The notes under the pieces are model-generated. The model worked only from the letters and a program-made list of their open reading frames with translations. It was not told the origin of the DNA and searched no databases. A DNA stretch of 20,369 nt from Comamonadaceae bacterium (GTDB lineage: Bacteria; Pseudomonadota; Gammaproteobacteria; Burkholderiales; Burkholderiaceae). The stretch lies in the NCBI GenBank assembly GCA_947505995.1, contig CANNNB010000012.1, positions 1 through 20,369 on the forward strand, read 5' to 3'. A program made the position numbers and the translations under genes. Shown here in pieces: positions 8,666 to 16,874 of this stretch. The number at the start of each line of letters is the position of its first letter. Within the stretch, counting starts at the first letter, position 1.

Positions 8666-9199
8666 TTGAAAAATTTATCGACGCCGCGTTGGCTAGCCTT
8701 GGTTGCTACAGCTTGCTTGGCCATGTTGGCTTTTGGCATTGTGTATTTGCAAAATCATTTAGGCCTAGAGCCTTGCCCGATGTGCATCGTTCAGCGCTAT
8801 GCACTGATGGTTGTCATTGTGTGGTGTCTATTGGGTACCCGTGTCAATACGCCTGTTATGACTCTCGTCATGACATGGCTCATAGCAATCACTTCAGGTT
8901 TTGGGGCCTTTGTGGCTGCGCGTCAATCATGGCTGCAATGGTATCCGCCTGAGGTGGCGTCTTGTGGCCGCGATTTTTACGGCATGATTGAAAACTTTCC
9001 GCTTCAACGCGCCATTCCTATGATTTTCAAGGGCAGTGGCGATTGCACCAAAATCGATTGGACATTTTTAGGTGGCTCTATTGCCAATTGGTCGTTTGTC
9101 GTTTTCATGAGCATCTTTTTCCTCATGATTTTTCTGCGGCTACATGACGGCTTGTTTAGAACGACGCCAAAGATACAAGCATTAGAAACACTTAGTTGA
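8666..9199 (+). CDS. dsbB: Disulfide bond formation protein B (DsbB)
   Basis: A 177-residue inner-membrane quinone reductase that reoxidises periplasmic DsbA. Four hydrophobic membrane segments can be picked out (roughly residues 8-28, 44-58, 65-85 and 138-158). The first periplasmic loop has the redox pair Cys37-Pro-Met-Cys40, followed by the conserved QRYAL; the second has Cys100 (ASCGRDF) and Cys127 (GDCTKID), giving the four-cysteine relay expected of DsbB. The start is a TTG at 8666, three bases after the fpr stop; no ATG gives a complete first membrane segment, so the TTG is preferred, and translation is probably coupled to fpr. The 3' end overlaps the convergent argA stop by eight bases. 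Confidence 0.93.
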   Translation: MKNLSTPRWLALVATACLAMLAFGIVYLQNHLGLEPCPMCIVQRYALMVVIVWCLLGTRVNTPVMTLVMTWLIAITSGFGAFVAARQSWLQWYPPEVASCGRDFYGMIENFPLQRAIPMIFKGSGDCTKIDWTFLGGSIANWSFVVFMSIFFLMIFLRLHDGLFRTTPKIQALETLS

Positions 9200-10541
9200 G
9201 TTTTTTAACCAGCACTTGGCTGCGTCGGTCCCAGTTGTATTTGCGCTTGCGTCCTTCTGGCAACCAGTCGGGGTCCATTTGAACAAACCCGCGCTTGATG
9301 AACCAATGCATGGTGCGGGTGGTGAGCACAAAAATACTTTCCAATCCCATTGCGCGAGCGCGCTGCTCAACACGTTTCAATATCTTTTCACCATCGCCTT
9401 GGCCCTGCGATTGGGGTGATACCGTGAGGGCAGCCATCTCGGCGGTCTTAGATTCTGCATAGGGGTAGAGCGCAGCACAGGCGAAGATCACGCCATCGTG
9501 TTCAATGATGGTGTAGTGGTCAACATCTCTCTCAATTTCTGTTCGATTTCGTTTGACCAAGGTGCCATCGTTCTCGAAGGGTTCAATCAGTTGAAGAATG
9601 CCACCGACATCGTCTGACGTGGCCTCTCTGAGTTCTTCCAGCTTTTCATCAATCACCATGGTGCCAATGCCATCGTGCACATAAATTTCTAGCAGCAAGG
9701 CGCCATCGACTGCGAAGGGCAAGATGTGACTTCGTTCAACGCCTTCCTTGCAAGCCTTCACGCAGTGTTGCAAATAAAAGGCGATGTCTGTGGGGGCGAG
9801 CGCTGGAGGCAGTTTTTTCAATAAACTTTCTGCCGCAGCCAAAGGCAATTCGGTGTCGATGGGATTGTCTTCAGATTCGGGCTCTTCTGGTTTGATTCGC
9901 AGACCCGGAATTTCGGTCAAGAAAATAAGTTTGTCAGCTTGAAGTTCAATGGCCACACTGGTGGCCACTTCTTCCATGGATAAATTAAAAGCTTCTCCTG
10001 TTGGTGAAAAACCAAACGGCGAGAGTAAAACCATGGCGCCCATTTTCAGCGTCTGGGTTATGCCTGCAACGTCGACTTTGCGAACCAGTCCGGAGTGCTG
10101 AAAATCTATGCCATCCACAACGCCAACGGGGCGAGCGGTCAGGAAGTTGCCGCTGATGACGCGAACGGTTGAGCCCGCCATGGGTGTGTTGGGCAAACCT
10201 TGACTGAAGGCGGCTTCAATTTCATAGCGCAGTTGACCTGCTGCTTCTTGTGCGCAGTCTAGCGCCACCTCGTCGGTAATGCGTATACCTTGTGAGTACT
10301 TGGGCACATGACCCTTGGCCTTAAGTTGCTCATTCACTTGGGGCCTAAAGCCATGGACTAACACAATCTTCACGCCCATGCTTTGAATCAAGGCTAAATC
10401 TTGAGCCAAGTGCTGCAGTTTGCCTGCTGCGATGGCTTCACCTGCAATGCCCACCACAAAGGTTTTGCCACGGTGCATGTGAATATAGGGTGCCACCGAG
10501 CGAAACCAAGGTACGAAGGTGAAGTTAAAGACAGTAGACAT
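9192..10541 (-). CDS. argA: Amino-acid N-acetyltransferase (N-acetylglutamate synthase, ArgA)
   Basis: A 449-residue enzyme that acetylates glutamate with acetyl-CoA, the first committed step of arginine synthesis. It has the two-domain ArgA architecture: an N-terminal amino-acid-kinase fold (residues about 20-290, with KTFVVGIAGEAI and VKIVLVHGFRPQVNEQL), which usually binds the feedback inhibitor arginine, and a C-terminal GNAT domain (about 305-449) with the acetyl-CoA loop SQGQGDGEKIL. The ending RSQVLVKKL is family-typical. The ATG at 10541 begins MSTVFNFTFVPWFRSVAPYI, matching the family; the open frame to 10706 lies inside hrpA and does not look like protein. No clear ribosome-binding site precedes the ATG. 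The gene is head-to-head with hrpA and convergent with dsbB. Confidence 0.95.
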   Translation of the reverse strand: MSTVFNFTFVPWFRSVAPYIHMHRGKTFVVGIAGEAIAAGKLQHLAQDLALIQSMGVKIVLVHGFRPQVNEQLKAKGHVPKYSQGIRITDEVALDCAQEAAGQLRYEIEAAFSQGLPNTPMAGSTVRVISGNFLTARPVGVVDGIDFQHSGLVRKVDVAGITQTLKMGAMVLLSPFGFSPTGEAFNLSMEEVATSVAIELQADKLIFLTEIPGLRIKPEEPESEDNPIDTELPLAAAESLLKKLPPALAPTDIAFYLQHCVKACKEGVERSHILPFAVDGALLLEIYVHDGIGTMVIDEKLEELREATSDDVGGILQLIEPFENDGTLVKRNRTEIERDVDHYTIIEHDGVIFACAALYPYAESKTAEMAALTVSPQSQGQGDGEKILKRVEQRARAMGLESIFVLTTRTMHWFIKRGFVQMDPDWLPEGRKRKYNWDRRSQVLVKKLN

Positions 10542-13500
10542 GAGCGTGTGGGTCTCTAGAAGGGGGGCCAAGACAGGGGATAATTCAAGGCTTACGCCAT
10601 CCCTGATTTTTACAGAAGTTTTGCCATTGTCCGCCACCCCCTTGAAAATCGAGTTTCCCGAGTCTTTGCCGGTGTCGGCAAAGCGCGACGAAATCGCGCA
10701 GGCCATAGCGGATCATCAGGTCATCATTGTCTGCGGTGAGACTGGATCGGGTAAAACCACGCAATTGCCCAAGATCGCGCTGGCCCTTGGCCGCGGCAGG
10801 CTCAACGCCGCCTCAGGCCAGAGAGGCAAGTGGATAGGCCATACACAGCCAAGGCGCATTGCGGCCAGCAGTGTGGCCAAACGCATTGCCGAGGAGCTCA
10901 AAACCCCTTTGGGCGATGTGGTGGGTTACAAAATTCGCTTTCAAGACCGCTTGTCCAAGGATGCCTCGGTCAAGCTCATGACTGATGGTATTTTGCTGGC
11001 CGAAACGCAAAACGACCCCCTTCTAGAGGCCTACGACACGCTGATCATTGACGAGGCCCACGAACGGAGCCTGAACATTGACTTCCTGCTGGGCTACTTG
11101 CGTCAAATCTTGCCGCGTCGCCCAGACCTCAAGGTGGTGGTTACCTCGGCCACCATTGATGCCGATCGTTTTGCGCGGCACTTTGCTTCCAGCAAGGGGC
11201 CCGCGCCAGTCATCATGGTTTCTGGCAGAACCTTTCCAGTAGAGATGCGGTGGCGTCCTTTCGAAGAAACGCGTGAACACGATTTGAACGATGCCATTGC
11301 CGAAGCCGTAGACGAACTATGGATTGGCAACGCAGCCGGAGACATCTTGGTGTTCTTGCCTGGCGAGCGTGAAATTCGAGAAGCAGCTGACCATTTGCGC
11401 AAGCACCTATTACACAGCGCTGTCACGCGGGGTGCAGAAGTGTTGCCTCTCTTTTCGCGTTTGTCGCAAGCCGATCAAGAGCGTGTATTTGATTCACATT
11501 CAGGCAGGCGCATTGTGTTGGCAACCAACGTGGCCGAAACTTCTCTTACAGTGCCTGGCATTCGGTATGTGATTGATGTGGGTACCGCCCGCGTGAAACG
11601 CTACAGCCTGCGCAGCAAAGTTGAGCAATTGATGGTGGAGCCCATCAGTCAAGCCGCTGCCAACCAGCGCGCGGGTCGCTGTGGTCGTGTGGCCAACGGC
11701 ATTTGCATTCGTTTGTACGATGAAAAAGATTTCAATGGACGGCCACGATTTACGGATCCTGAGATATTGCGATCCTCATTGGCTGGTGTGATCTTGCGCA
11801 TGAAGTCATTGCACTTGGGTGTGGTCGATGACTTTCCGTTCATTGAAGCACCGTCGAAACGCGCCATCACCGATGGCTACCAATTGCTGGCTGAGCTAGG
11901 CGCTGTCACAGAGTCCAATGAACTCACGCGCACCGGAGCTGAATTGGCCAAGTTGCCCTTGGACCCGCGAGTGGGCCGTATGATTTTGGAAGCTCGCGAC
12001 AGGCAAGCTTTGGACGAAGTCTTGGTCATTGCCAGTGCTTTGTCGGTGCAGGATGTTCGTGACCGGCCTTTAGAGGCGCAAGCGCAAGCCGATCAGGCGC
12101 ATGTGAAGTTTGACGATGAGAAAAGCGAATTCACAGGTTATTTGAAATTGTGGAAATGGTTGGCGGAAGCGCGCGGTGGCAAATCGCCATCAGGTTCAGA
12201 GCACAAGTTAAGCAATCGCCAGTATGAGCAGTTGTTGCGTCAAAACTTTGTCAACATTCGACGAGTGCGTGAATGGCGCGATACGCACACGCAACTGCAC
12301 ACCACTGTGGCGGAGCACCGTTGGCAATTGAACACCAAGCCAGCCACCTACGAGCAAATTCACATGTCTATGATGGCCGGTTTGCTGGGCAATGTGGGAT
12401 GCAAGCAGGACGATGAAGACGTTTACTTAGGGGCTCGGGGAATTAAGTTTTACCGCCATCCGGGTGCGCATTTGTCTAAGAAGCCAGGTCGCTGGACGGT
12501 GGTGTCTGAGTTGGTAGAAACCACACGTTTGTTTGGCCGTGGCATTGCCAACATAGAGCCTTTATGGATTGAACAAGTCGGTGCCCATTTGCTGCGCAAG
12601 CAGCTCTTAGATCCGCATTGGGAAAAGAAATCGGCTGAAGTCATTGCGCTTGAGCGCGCCACACTTTACGGCTTGGTGGTTTACAGCGGCAGGCGTGTGC
12701 CGTTTGGCAAAGTCGATCCGCAATCGGCCCGCGAAATCTTCATTCGTTCAGCCTTGGTTGAGGGGCAATGGGAAACCAATCTGTCTTTCTTGGCGGCAAA
12801 TCACAAAATAATTGCCAAAGTGGAGGAGCTGGAGCACAAATCGCGCAGGCAAGACGTGTTGGTGGACGATGAGCTAATTTTTGCTTTTTATGACCAACAA
12901 ATTCCGGCCGATGTGTGCTCTGGACGTTTGCTGGAAGCATGGTACAAAAATGAAGTCAAGCGCCAACCCAGCTTGTTGGTTCTAACTCGAGAGGAGTTAA
13001 TGCGCCATGAAGCAGCGGGCATTACCACGCAAGCCTTTCCTAAAACTTTGCGCTTGGGCGGCACCGATTGCACAGCCACGTATTTGCATCAACCCGGTGA
13101 TGCACGCGATGGGGTCACGGTCATGGTGCCTTTGTTTGTGCTTAATCAAGTTAGCGAAGAACGTTGTGAGTGGTTGGTACCAGGTTTGCTCAAGGACAAA
13201 ATTCATGCGTTGCTTAAAAGCTTGCCTCAAAAGCCACGTACCCGATTTGTGCCATTGCCAGATTCCGCTGCCAAGTTGGCTGAGGCATTTGGTGCACCGG
13301 AAATTTTTGGAACGGGCTCTTTGACCGATGTGCTTCTTAAGAAAGTACGCGACATGACCAGCCTGGATGTCAAGCGCGCAGACTTTAAGTTGGACATGCT
13401 CAGCCCGCACTTGTTCATGAATTTGTGTGTGGTTGACGAGCATGGCCGACAACTGGGCATGGGTCGGAATTTAGGTGCCCTTAAAGCAGATTGGGGCTCG

Positions 13501-14508
13501 CAAGCACGCGGCGCTTTCCAAGCCTTGGCGCAACTCAGAGTGCAAGCTACTGGCATTGCGACACCACAGGCAGTTGACGCCAAAAACAATCAAGTTTCAC
13601 AGCCTAAGGGCGATGTTTCTGCAGGGGCCGCCAAGGCAGGCAAAACACTTGCCGTGGCGCTGCAGCGCTATACCGCCTGGACCTTTGGCGATTTACCAGA
13701 ACTCATGGAGATCAACAAAGGAGGGCAAAGCTTAATTGGTTTCCCTGCCTTGGTTGACCTAAGCGATGCGGTACAAATTGAAGTGTTTGACGAACTTGAA
13801 GTGGCATCACAAAAGCACCGCGAAGGTTTGCGTCGATTGTTTGCTTTGCAAATTAAAGATGCCTTGAAGTATTTGGAAAAGAACATCCCAGATTTGCAAA
13901 AAATGGCGGTGGCCTACATGCCGCTGGGCTCTGCCGATGAGTTGCGCCAACAGATCATTGAAGTGGCTTTGGACCGAGCCTTTCTATTGGACCCTTTGCC
14001 ATCCGATGAGCTTAGTTTTAAAAAGCGCATTGACGAAGGGCGAGGGCGCTTAACCCTGATTGCCAATGAGGTGGCTCGCTTGGCAGGTGTCATTCTGATT
14101 GAATTTGCTGCAGCCACTCGCAAAATCAAAGACACCAAGAATGCGCCCGAGGCTACTGCCGATTGTGCGCAACAGTTACAACGCTTGATGCCCAAACGAT
14201 TCTTGACGCTCACACCTTGGCCCCAGTTGCAACACTGTGCACGTTACTTAAAGGCCATTGTGTTGCGTTTGGACAAATGGCGATCCGATCCGGCACGCGA
14301 TGGCGCTAAGTTGTTGGAGCTAAAACCTCAAGAGCAGCGCTATTGGCGTTTGGTGGCCGAACGCAAAGGCGTGGTGGACGATCGCATGTTGGAGTTTCGA
14401 TGGCTGCTTGAAGAGCTGCGCGTGAGTTTCTTTGCGCAGGAGCTTCGCACACCTCAGCCTGTGAGTGTGAAGCGCCTTGACAAGGCTTGGACTCAATTAA
14501 ATCACTGA
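10540..14508 (+). CDS. hrpA: ATP-dependent RNA helicase HrpA (DEAH box)
   Basis: A very long DEAH-box helicase, about 1322 residues from this start, matching the roughly 1300-residue HrpA family. Visible motifs, numbered from 10540: GETGSGKT (motif I, 66-73), HTQPRRIAA (Ia), DEAH (171-174), SATI (motif III), TNVAETSLTVPGI (motif V) and QRAGRCGR (motif VI), then the helicase-associated and OB-fold region and a long C-terminal DUF3418-type region. In E. coli HrpA has been tied to mRNA processing and rescue of stalled ribosomes. The start is uncertain: GTG 10519, ATG 10540, or TTG at 10621 or 10627; family-like sequence begins only at IEFPESLPVS. The ATG at 10540 shares bases with the divergent argA ATG, so a downstream start that leaves room for promoters is plausible. 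The stop overlaps the convergent CoA-transferase gene by seven bases. Confidence 0.94.
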   Translation: MSVWVSRRGAKTGDNSRLTPSLIFTEVLPLSATPLKIEFPESLPVSAKRDEIAQAIADHQVIIVCGETGSGKTTQLPKIALALGRGRLNAASGQRGKWIGHTQPRRIAASSVAKRIAEELKTPLGDVVGYKIRFQDRLSKDASVKLMTDGILLAETQNDPLLEAYDTLIIDEAHERSLNIDFLLGYLRQILPRRPDLKVVVTSATIDADRFARHFASSKGPAPVIMVSGRTFPVEMRWRPFEETREHDLNDAIAEAVDELWIGNAAGDILVFLPGEREIREAADHLRKHLLHSAVTRGAEVLPLFSRLSQADQERVFDSHSGRRIVLATNVAETSLTVPGIRYVIDVGTARVKRYSLRSKVEQLMVEPISQAAANQRAGRCGRVANGICIRLYDEKDFNGRPRFTDPEILRSSLAGVILRMKSLHLGVVDDFPFIEAPSKRAITDGYQLLAELGAVTESNELTRTGAELAKLPLDPRVGRMILEARDRQALDEVLVIASALSVQDVRDRPLEAQAQADQAHVKFDDEKSEFTGYLKLWKWLAEARGGKSPSGSEHKLSNRQYEQLLRQNFVNIRRVREWRDTHTQLHTTVAEHRWQLNTKPATYEQIHMSMMAGLLGNVGCKQDDEDVYLGARGIKFYRHPGAHLSKKPGRWTVVSELVETTRLFGRGIANIEPLWIEQVGAHLLRKQLLDPHWEKKSAEVIALERATLYGLVVYSGRRVPFGKVDPQSAREIFIRSALVEGQWETNLSFLAANHKIIAKVEELEHKSRRQDVLVDDELIFAFYDQQIPADVCSGRLLEAWYKNEVKRQPSLLVLTREELMRHEAAGITTQAFPKTLRLGGTDCTATYLHQPGDARDGVTVMVPLFVLNQVSEERCEWLVPGLLKDKIHALLKSLPQKPRTRFVPLPDSAAKLAEAFGAPEIFGTGSLTDVLLKKVRDMTSLDVKRADFKLDMLSPHLFMNLCVVDEHGRQLGMGRNLGALKADWGSQARGAFQALAQLRVQATGIATPQAVDAKNNQVSQPKGDVSAGAAKAGKTLAVALQRYTAWTFGDLPELMEINKGGQSLIGFPALVDLSDAVQIEVFDELEVASQKHREGLRRLFALQIKDALKYLEKNIPDLQKMAVAYMPLGSADELRQQIIEVALDRAFLLDPLPSDELSFKKRIDEGRGRLTLIANEVARLAGVILIEFAAATRKIKDTKNAPEATADCAQQLQRLMPKRFLTLTPWPQLQHCARYLKAIVLRLDKWRSDPARDGAKLLELKPQEQRYWRLVAERKGVVDDRMLEFRWLLEELRVSFFAQELRTPQPVSVKRLDKAWTQLNH

Positions 14509-15374
14509 GCTTTGGGCAAAGTCATTAAGGGAATGTCTTTGTCAGCCGCTAACTTGTCCAATTGTTGTCTTGTCTTGCTGGCCAAAAAGCTAGCGATGGC
14601 GTCGTGTGTTGACTTGGCAAACAAGCTGTTCATATCTTTGACCACAATACCAGCAGCATGGCACAAGGACTTTGCAAAATGAGGCTCTAGTGCGGCTACA
14701 GCCACACGACCGTTTTTGCATGCGTACATGTTGTAGCCAGCGTGCGCTCCGCCCACTGCGCCCTTGGGCAAGGTCATACCCCATTGTCTTGGCAGGGCCA
14801 ACCAAGCTGCTGCTTCGCTAAGAGCCACTTCGTGAAAAATACCTTTACCAGCGCTGCGTTGCTTCATGACAGCTTTTAAAACGGCTTCGCTGGCCATCAA
14901 GGCACCGCCCATGTCTGCAAACAAACTGGCAGGCAATGCCATGCCAGGCACCAAGTTCACTTCAGCTTGATAGGTTAAATCGTGCCCTGGAATTTCAGCC
15001 AACGGGCCAGGTGCTCCGACCACGGTGATGCAACTGAGGTTTGGGTATTGTTTGTGCAATGTCTTCCAACTCAATCCCAGTTTGTTCAATGCAGAGGGCC
15101 TGAACGAGGTCAGCAGAACATCGGTTTTGGCAAGCAATTGATGCAAAGCTTGTTGTCCCTTGGCCTCTTTCAAATCACAGCTGATTTGCTTCATGCCTTT
15201 GTGCAAAATTTCATAGAACCCTGGCGTGTAATGCGCCATAGGATCACCTTGGGGTGGATTGACCTTGGTGCAAGTGGCGCCCATTTGAACCAATCGCATC
15301 AAGGCAGCAGGCCCAGGCAAATTCAGCGCCAAACTGACAATGCGAACACCTCTTAAAGTGGTGTCATTTCCCAT
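14502..15374 (-). CDS. Short CaiB/BaiF (class III) CoA-transferase or racemase-like protein
   Basis: A 290-residue member of the CaiB/BaiF family, which includes formyl-CoA transferase, carnitine CoA-transferase and alpha-methylacyl-CoA racemase. It begins LRGVRIVSLALNLPGPAA, has the FRPSALNKLGL segment, and keeps the racemase-style catalytic signature: His131-Asp132 in PGHDLTYQA and Asp154 in ADMGGA. These correspond by pattern to the His and Asp that move the alpha-proton in alpha-methylacyl-CoA racemase, so a racemase-like activity is at least as likely as CoA transfer. Most family members have 360-400 residues; this one is shorter at the C-terminus, though the frame is clean. It starts five bases after the livF stop, so it is the last gene of the importer operon. 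Its substrate is unknown. Confidence 0.87.
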   Translation of the reverse strand: MGNDTTLRGVRIVSLALNLPGPAALMRLVQMGATCTKVNPPQGDPMAHYTPGFYEILHKGMKQISCDLKEAKGQQALHQLLAKTDVLLTSFRPSALNKLGLSWKTLHKQYPNLSCITVVGAPGPLAEIPGHDLTYQAEVNLVPGMALPASLFADMGGALMASEAVLKAVMKQRSAGKGIFHEVALSEAAAWLALPRQWGMTLPKGAVGGAHAGYNMYACKNGRVAVAALEPHFAKSLCHAAGIVVKDMNSLFAKSTHDAIASFLASKTRQQLDKLAADKDIPLMTLPKAQ

Positions 15375-15379
15375 ATTGA

Positions 15380-16093
15380 TTAAATCCCCAGATGTTGTGC
15401 CAAGATCTCAGGCTTTGATTGAAGCAGCTCTGAGCTGCCCTCAAACACGACTTCACCTTTGACCAAGATCACATTGCGATCGGTAATTTTGGTCACGTGC
15501 TTCCAGTTTTTGTCAACAATGACGCTGCTGATGCCAGTTTCTTTGATGACACTGCAGATGCGCCATATTTCTCTGGCTATCAATGGTGCTAATCCTTCTG
15601 TGGCTTCATCCAAAATGAGCACGTCAGGGTTGGTCATTAAGGCGCGGCCAATTGTCAGCATTTGCTGCTCACCCCCCGACAATTGCTGACCGCCGTGACC
15701 CAAACGTTCTTTCAAGCGTGGGAAGGTTTCGAGCACACGCTCGCAGGTCCAATCGTTTTGACCTTGTGTACCAGGTCGGGCCGCCATTTTCAAATTTTCA
15801 ATCACGCTCAGGTTGGCAAAGATGCCGCGGCCTTCTGGCACGTAGGCAATGCCTTGCTGTGCCACTTCAAATATAGCGCGGTCGTTCATGCGCATACCTT
15901 TGATGTACACATGACCCGATTGTGGTGTGACAATGCCCATGATAGATTTGAGCAGTGTGCTTTTGCCCATGCCATTGCGGCCCATCAGGCCAATGGTTTC
16001 GCCGCGTTTAACTTCAAAGTTGATGTTGCGCAAAATGTGGCTGGCCCCGTAGAAACTATTCAGGTCTTGCACTTGAATCAAGTTGTCGTTCAT
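15380..16093 (-). CDS. livF: LIV-type ABC transporter ATPase (LivF)
   Basis: A 237-residue cytoplasmic ATPase of a branched-chain amino acid-type importer, the smaller of the two ATPases. Walker A GRNGMGKST is at residues 38-46, the ABC signature LSGGEQ at 138-143 and Walker B VLILDE at 158-163; YVPEGRGIFANLSVIENL is the LivF-specific block after the Q-loop. The frame is open upstream to 16180, but the start at 16093 gives the expected N-terminus and lies one base after the livG stop. It should pair with LivG to drive the LivH-LivM permease. The symbol follows the family; the transported substrate is not shown by this sequence. Confidence 0.95.
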   Translation of the reverse strand: MNDNLIQVQDLNSFYGASHILRNINFEVKRGETIGLMGRNGMGKSTLLKSIMGIVTPQSGHVYIKGMRMNDRAIFEVAQQGIAYVPEGRGIFANLSVIENLKMAARPGTQGQNDWTCERVLETFPRLKERLGHGGQQLSGGEQQMLTIGRALMTNPDVLILDEATEGLAPLIAREIWRICSVIKETGISSVIVDKNWKHVTKITDRNVILVKGEVVFEGSSELLQSKPEILAQHLGI

Positions 16094-16094
16094 C

Positions 16095-16874
16095 TCAGTG
16101 GTCCTCACCCAAATAGGCAGCTTGAACACCTTCATCGGCGCGCACCTCAGCAGGCAAACCGCTGGCAATGACTTGGCCATTGACCATCACGGTCAGTTGA
16201 TCGGCCAAAGCAAAAACAGCATCCATGTCGTGCTCAACCAGCATCATGGCATGTGAAGTTTTTAAACGCAGCAGCAACTGCACCATGCTTTCGGCCTCGG
16301 CCAGTCCCATGCCAGCCAGCGGCTCATCTAGCAAAAGCACTTGTGGTTCTGTGGCCAGCGTCATGGCAATTTCAAGTTGGCGTTGCTCACCATGACTGGC
16401 GGCACCGGCCATGGCGTCTCGGCGATTTTCAAGGCCTGCCAATTCAAGGGCGCGCTCTGCACGCTCGTTCACGTCAGCCATGTGGCTGGCTTCTTGTAGC
16501 CACGCCAATGGATTGAACGGCATGGGTTGGCTGCGCGATTGGGCCGACAAACGAACGTTGTCCCAAACGCTAAAGCTTCTGAAAATGTTGGTCTTTTGGT
16601 AGCTTCTGCCCAAGCCATGCCGAGAAATTTTTTCGGGTGTCCAGCCTGTAATATCTTGACCGTTCAATGCCACATGGCCTGAAGTGAGTGGCAGATCGCC
16701 TGTGAGTAAATTGGTCAAGGTTGACTTGCCCGCGCCATTGGGCCCAATGAGCGCATGAATTTCGCCTTTGCGCAAGTCGACTGACACTTCGCTAACGGCA
16801 GTGAGGCCACCAAACTTTTTGGTTATTTTGGTGGCGCGCAAAAGCAAATCGTGCGCTGAATGAGCATCAGTCAT
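16095..16874 (-). CDS. livG: LIV-type ABC transporter ATPase (LivG)
   Basis: A 259-residue ATPase, partner of LivF. Walker A GPNGAGKST is at residues 44-52, Walker B VLLLDEP at 179-185, and the LivG-type GRSYQKTNIF block at about 89-98. The ABC signature reads ASHGEQ (159-164) where relatives usually have LSHGEQ, so the first residue is altered; this should be tolerated but is worth noting. The ATG at 16874 overlaps the livM stop as ATGA. The open frame continues upstream to 16991 inside livM and is not part of the gene. It acts at the inner face of the membrane with LivH and LivM. Confidence 0.95.
   Translation of the reverse strand: MTDAHSAHDLLLRATKITKKFGGLTAVSEVSVDLRKGEIHALIGPNGAGKSTLTNLLTGDLPLTSGHVALNGQDITGWTPEKISRHGLGRSYQKTNIFRSFSVWDNVRLSAQSRSQPMPFNPLAWLQEASHMADVNERAERALELAGLENRRDAMAGAASHGEQRQLEIAMTLATEPQVLLLDEPLAGMGLAEAESMVQLLLRLKTSHAMMLVEHDMDAVFALADQLTVMVNGQVIASGLPAEVRADEGVQAAYLGEDH

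Noticed and set aside
10542..10706. Extended ArgA reading frame to 10706
   Set aside because: The extension overlaps hrpA coding sequence on the other strand, including the conserved IEFPESLPVS region, and ArgA alignment starts at MSTVFNFTF.
12997..13589. Long antisense open frames within hrpA
   Set aside because: They have no recognisable domain or ribosome-binding site and mirror the codon pattern of the strongly conserved hrpA frame.
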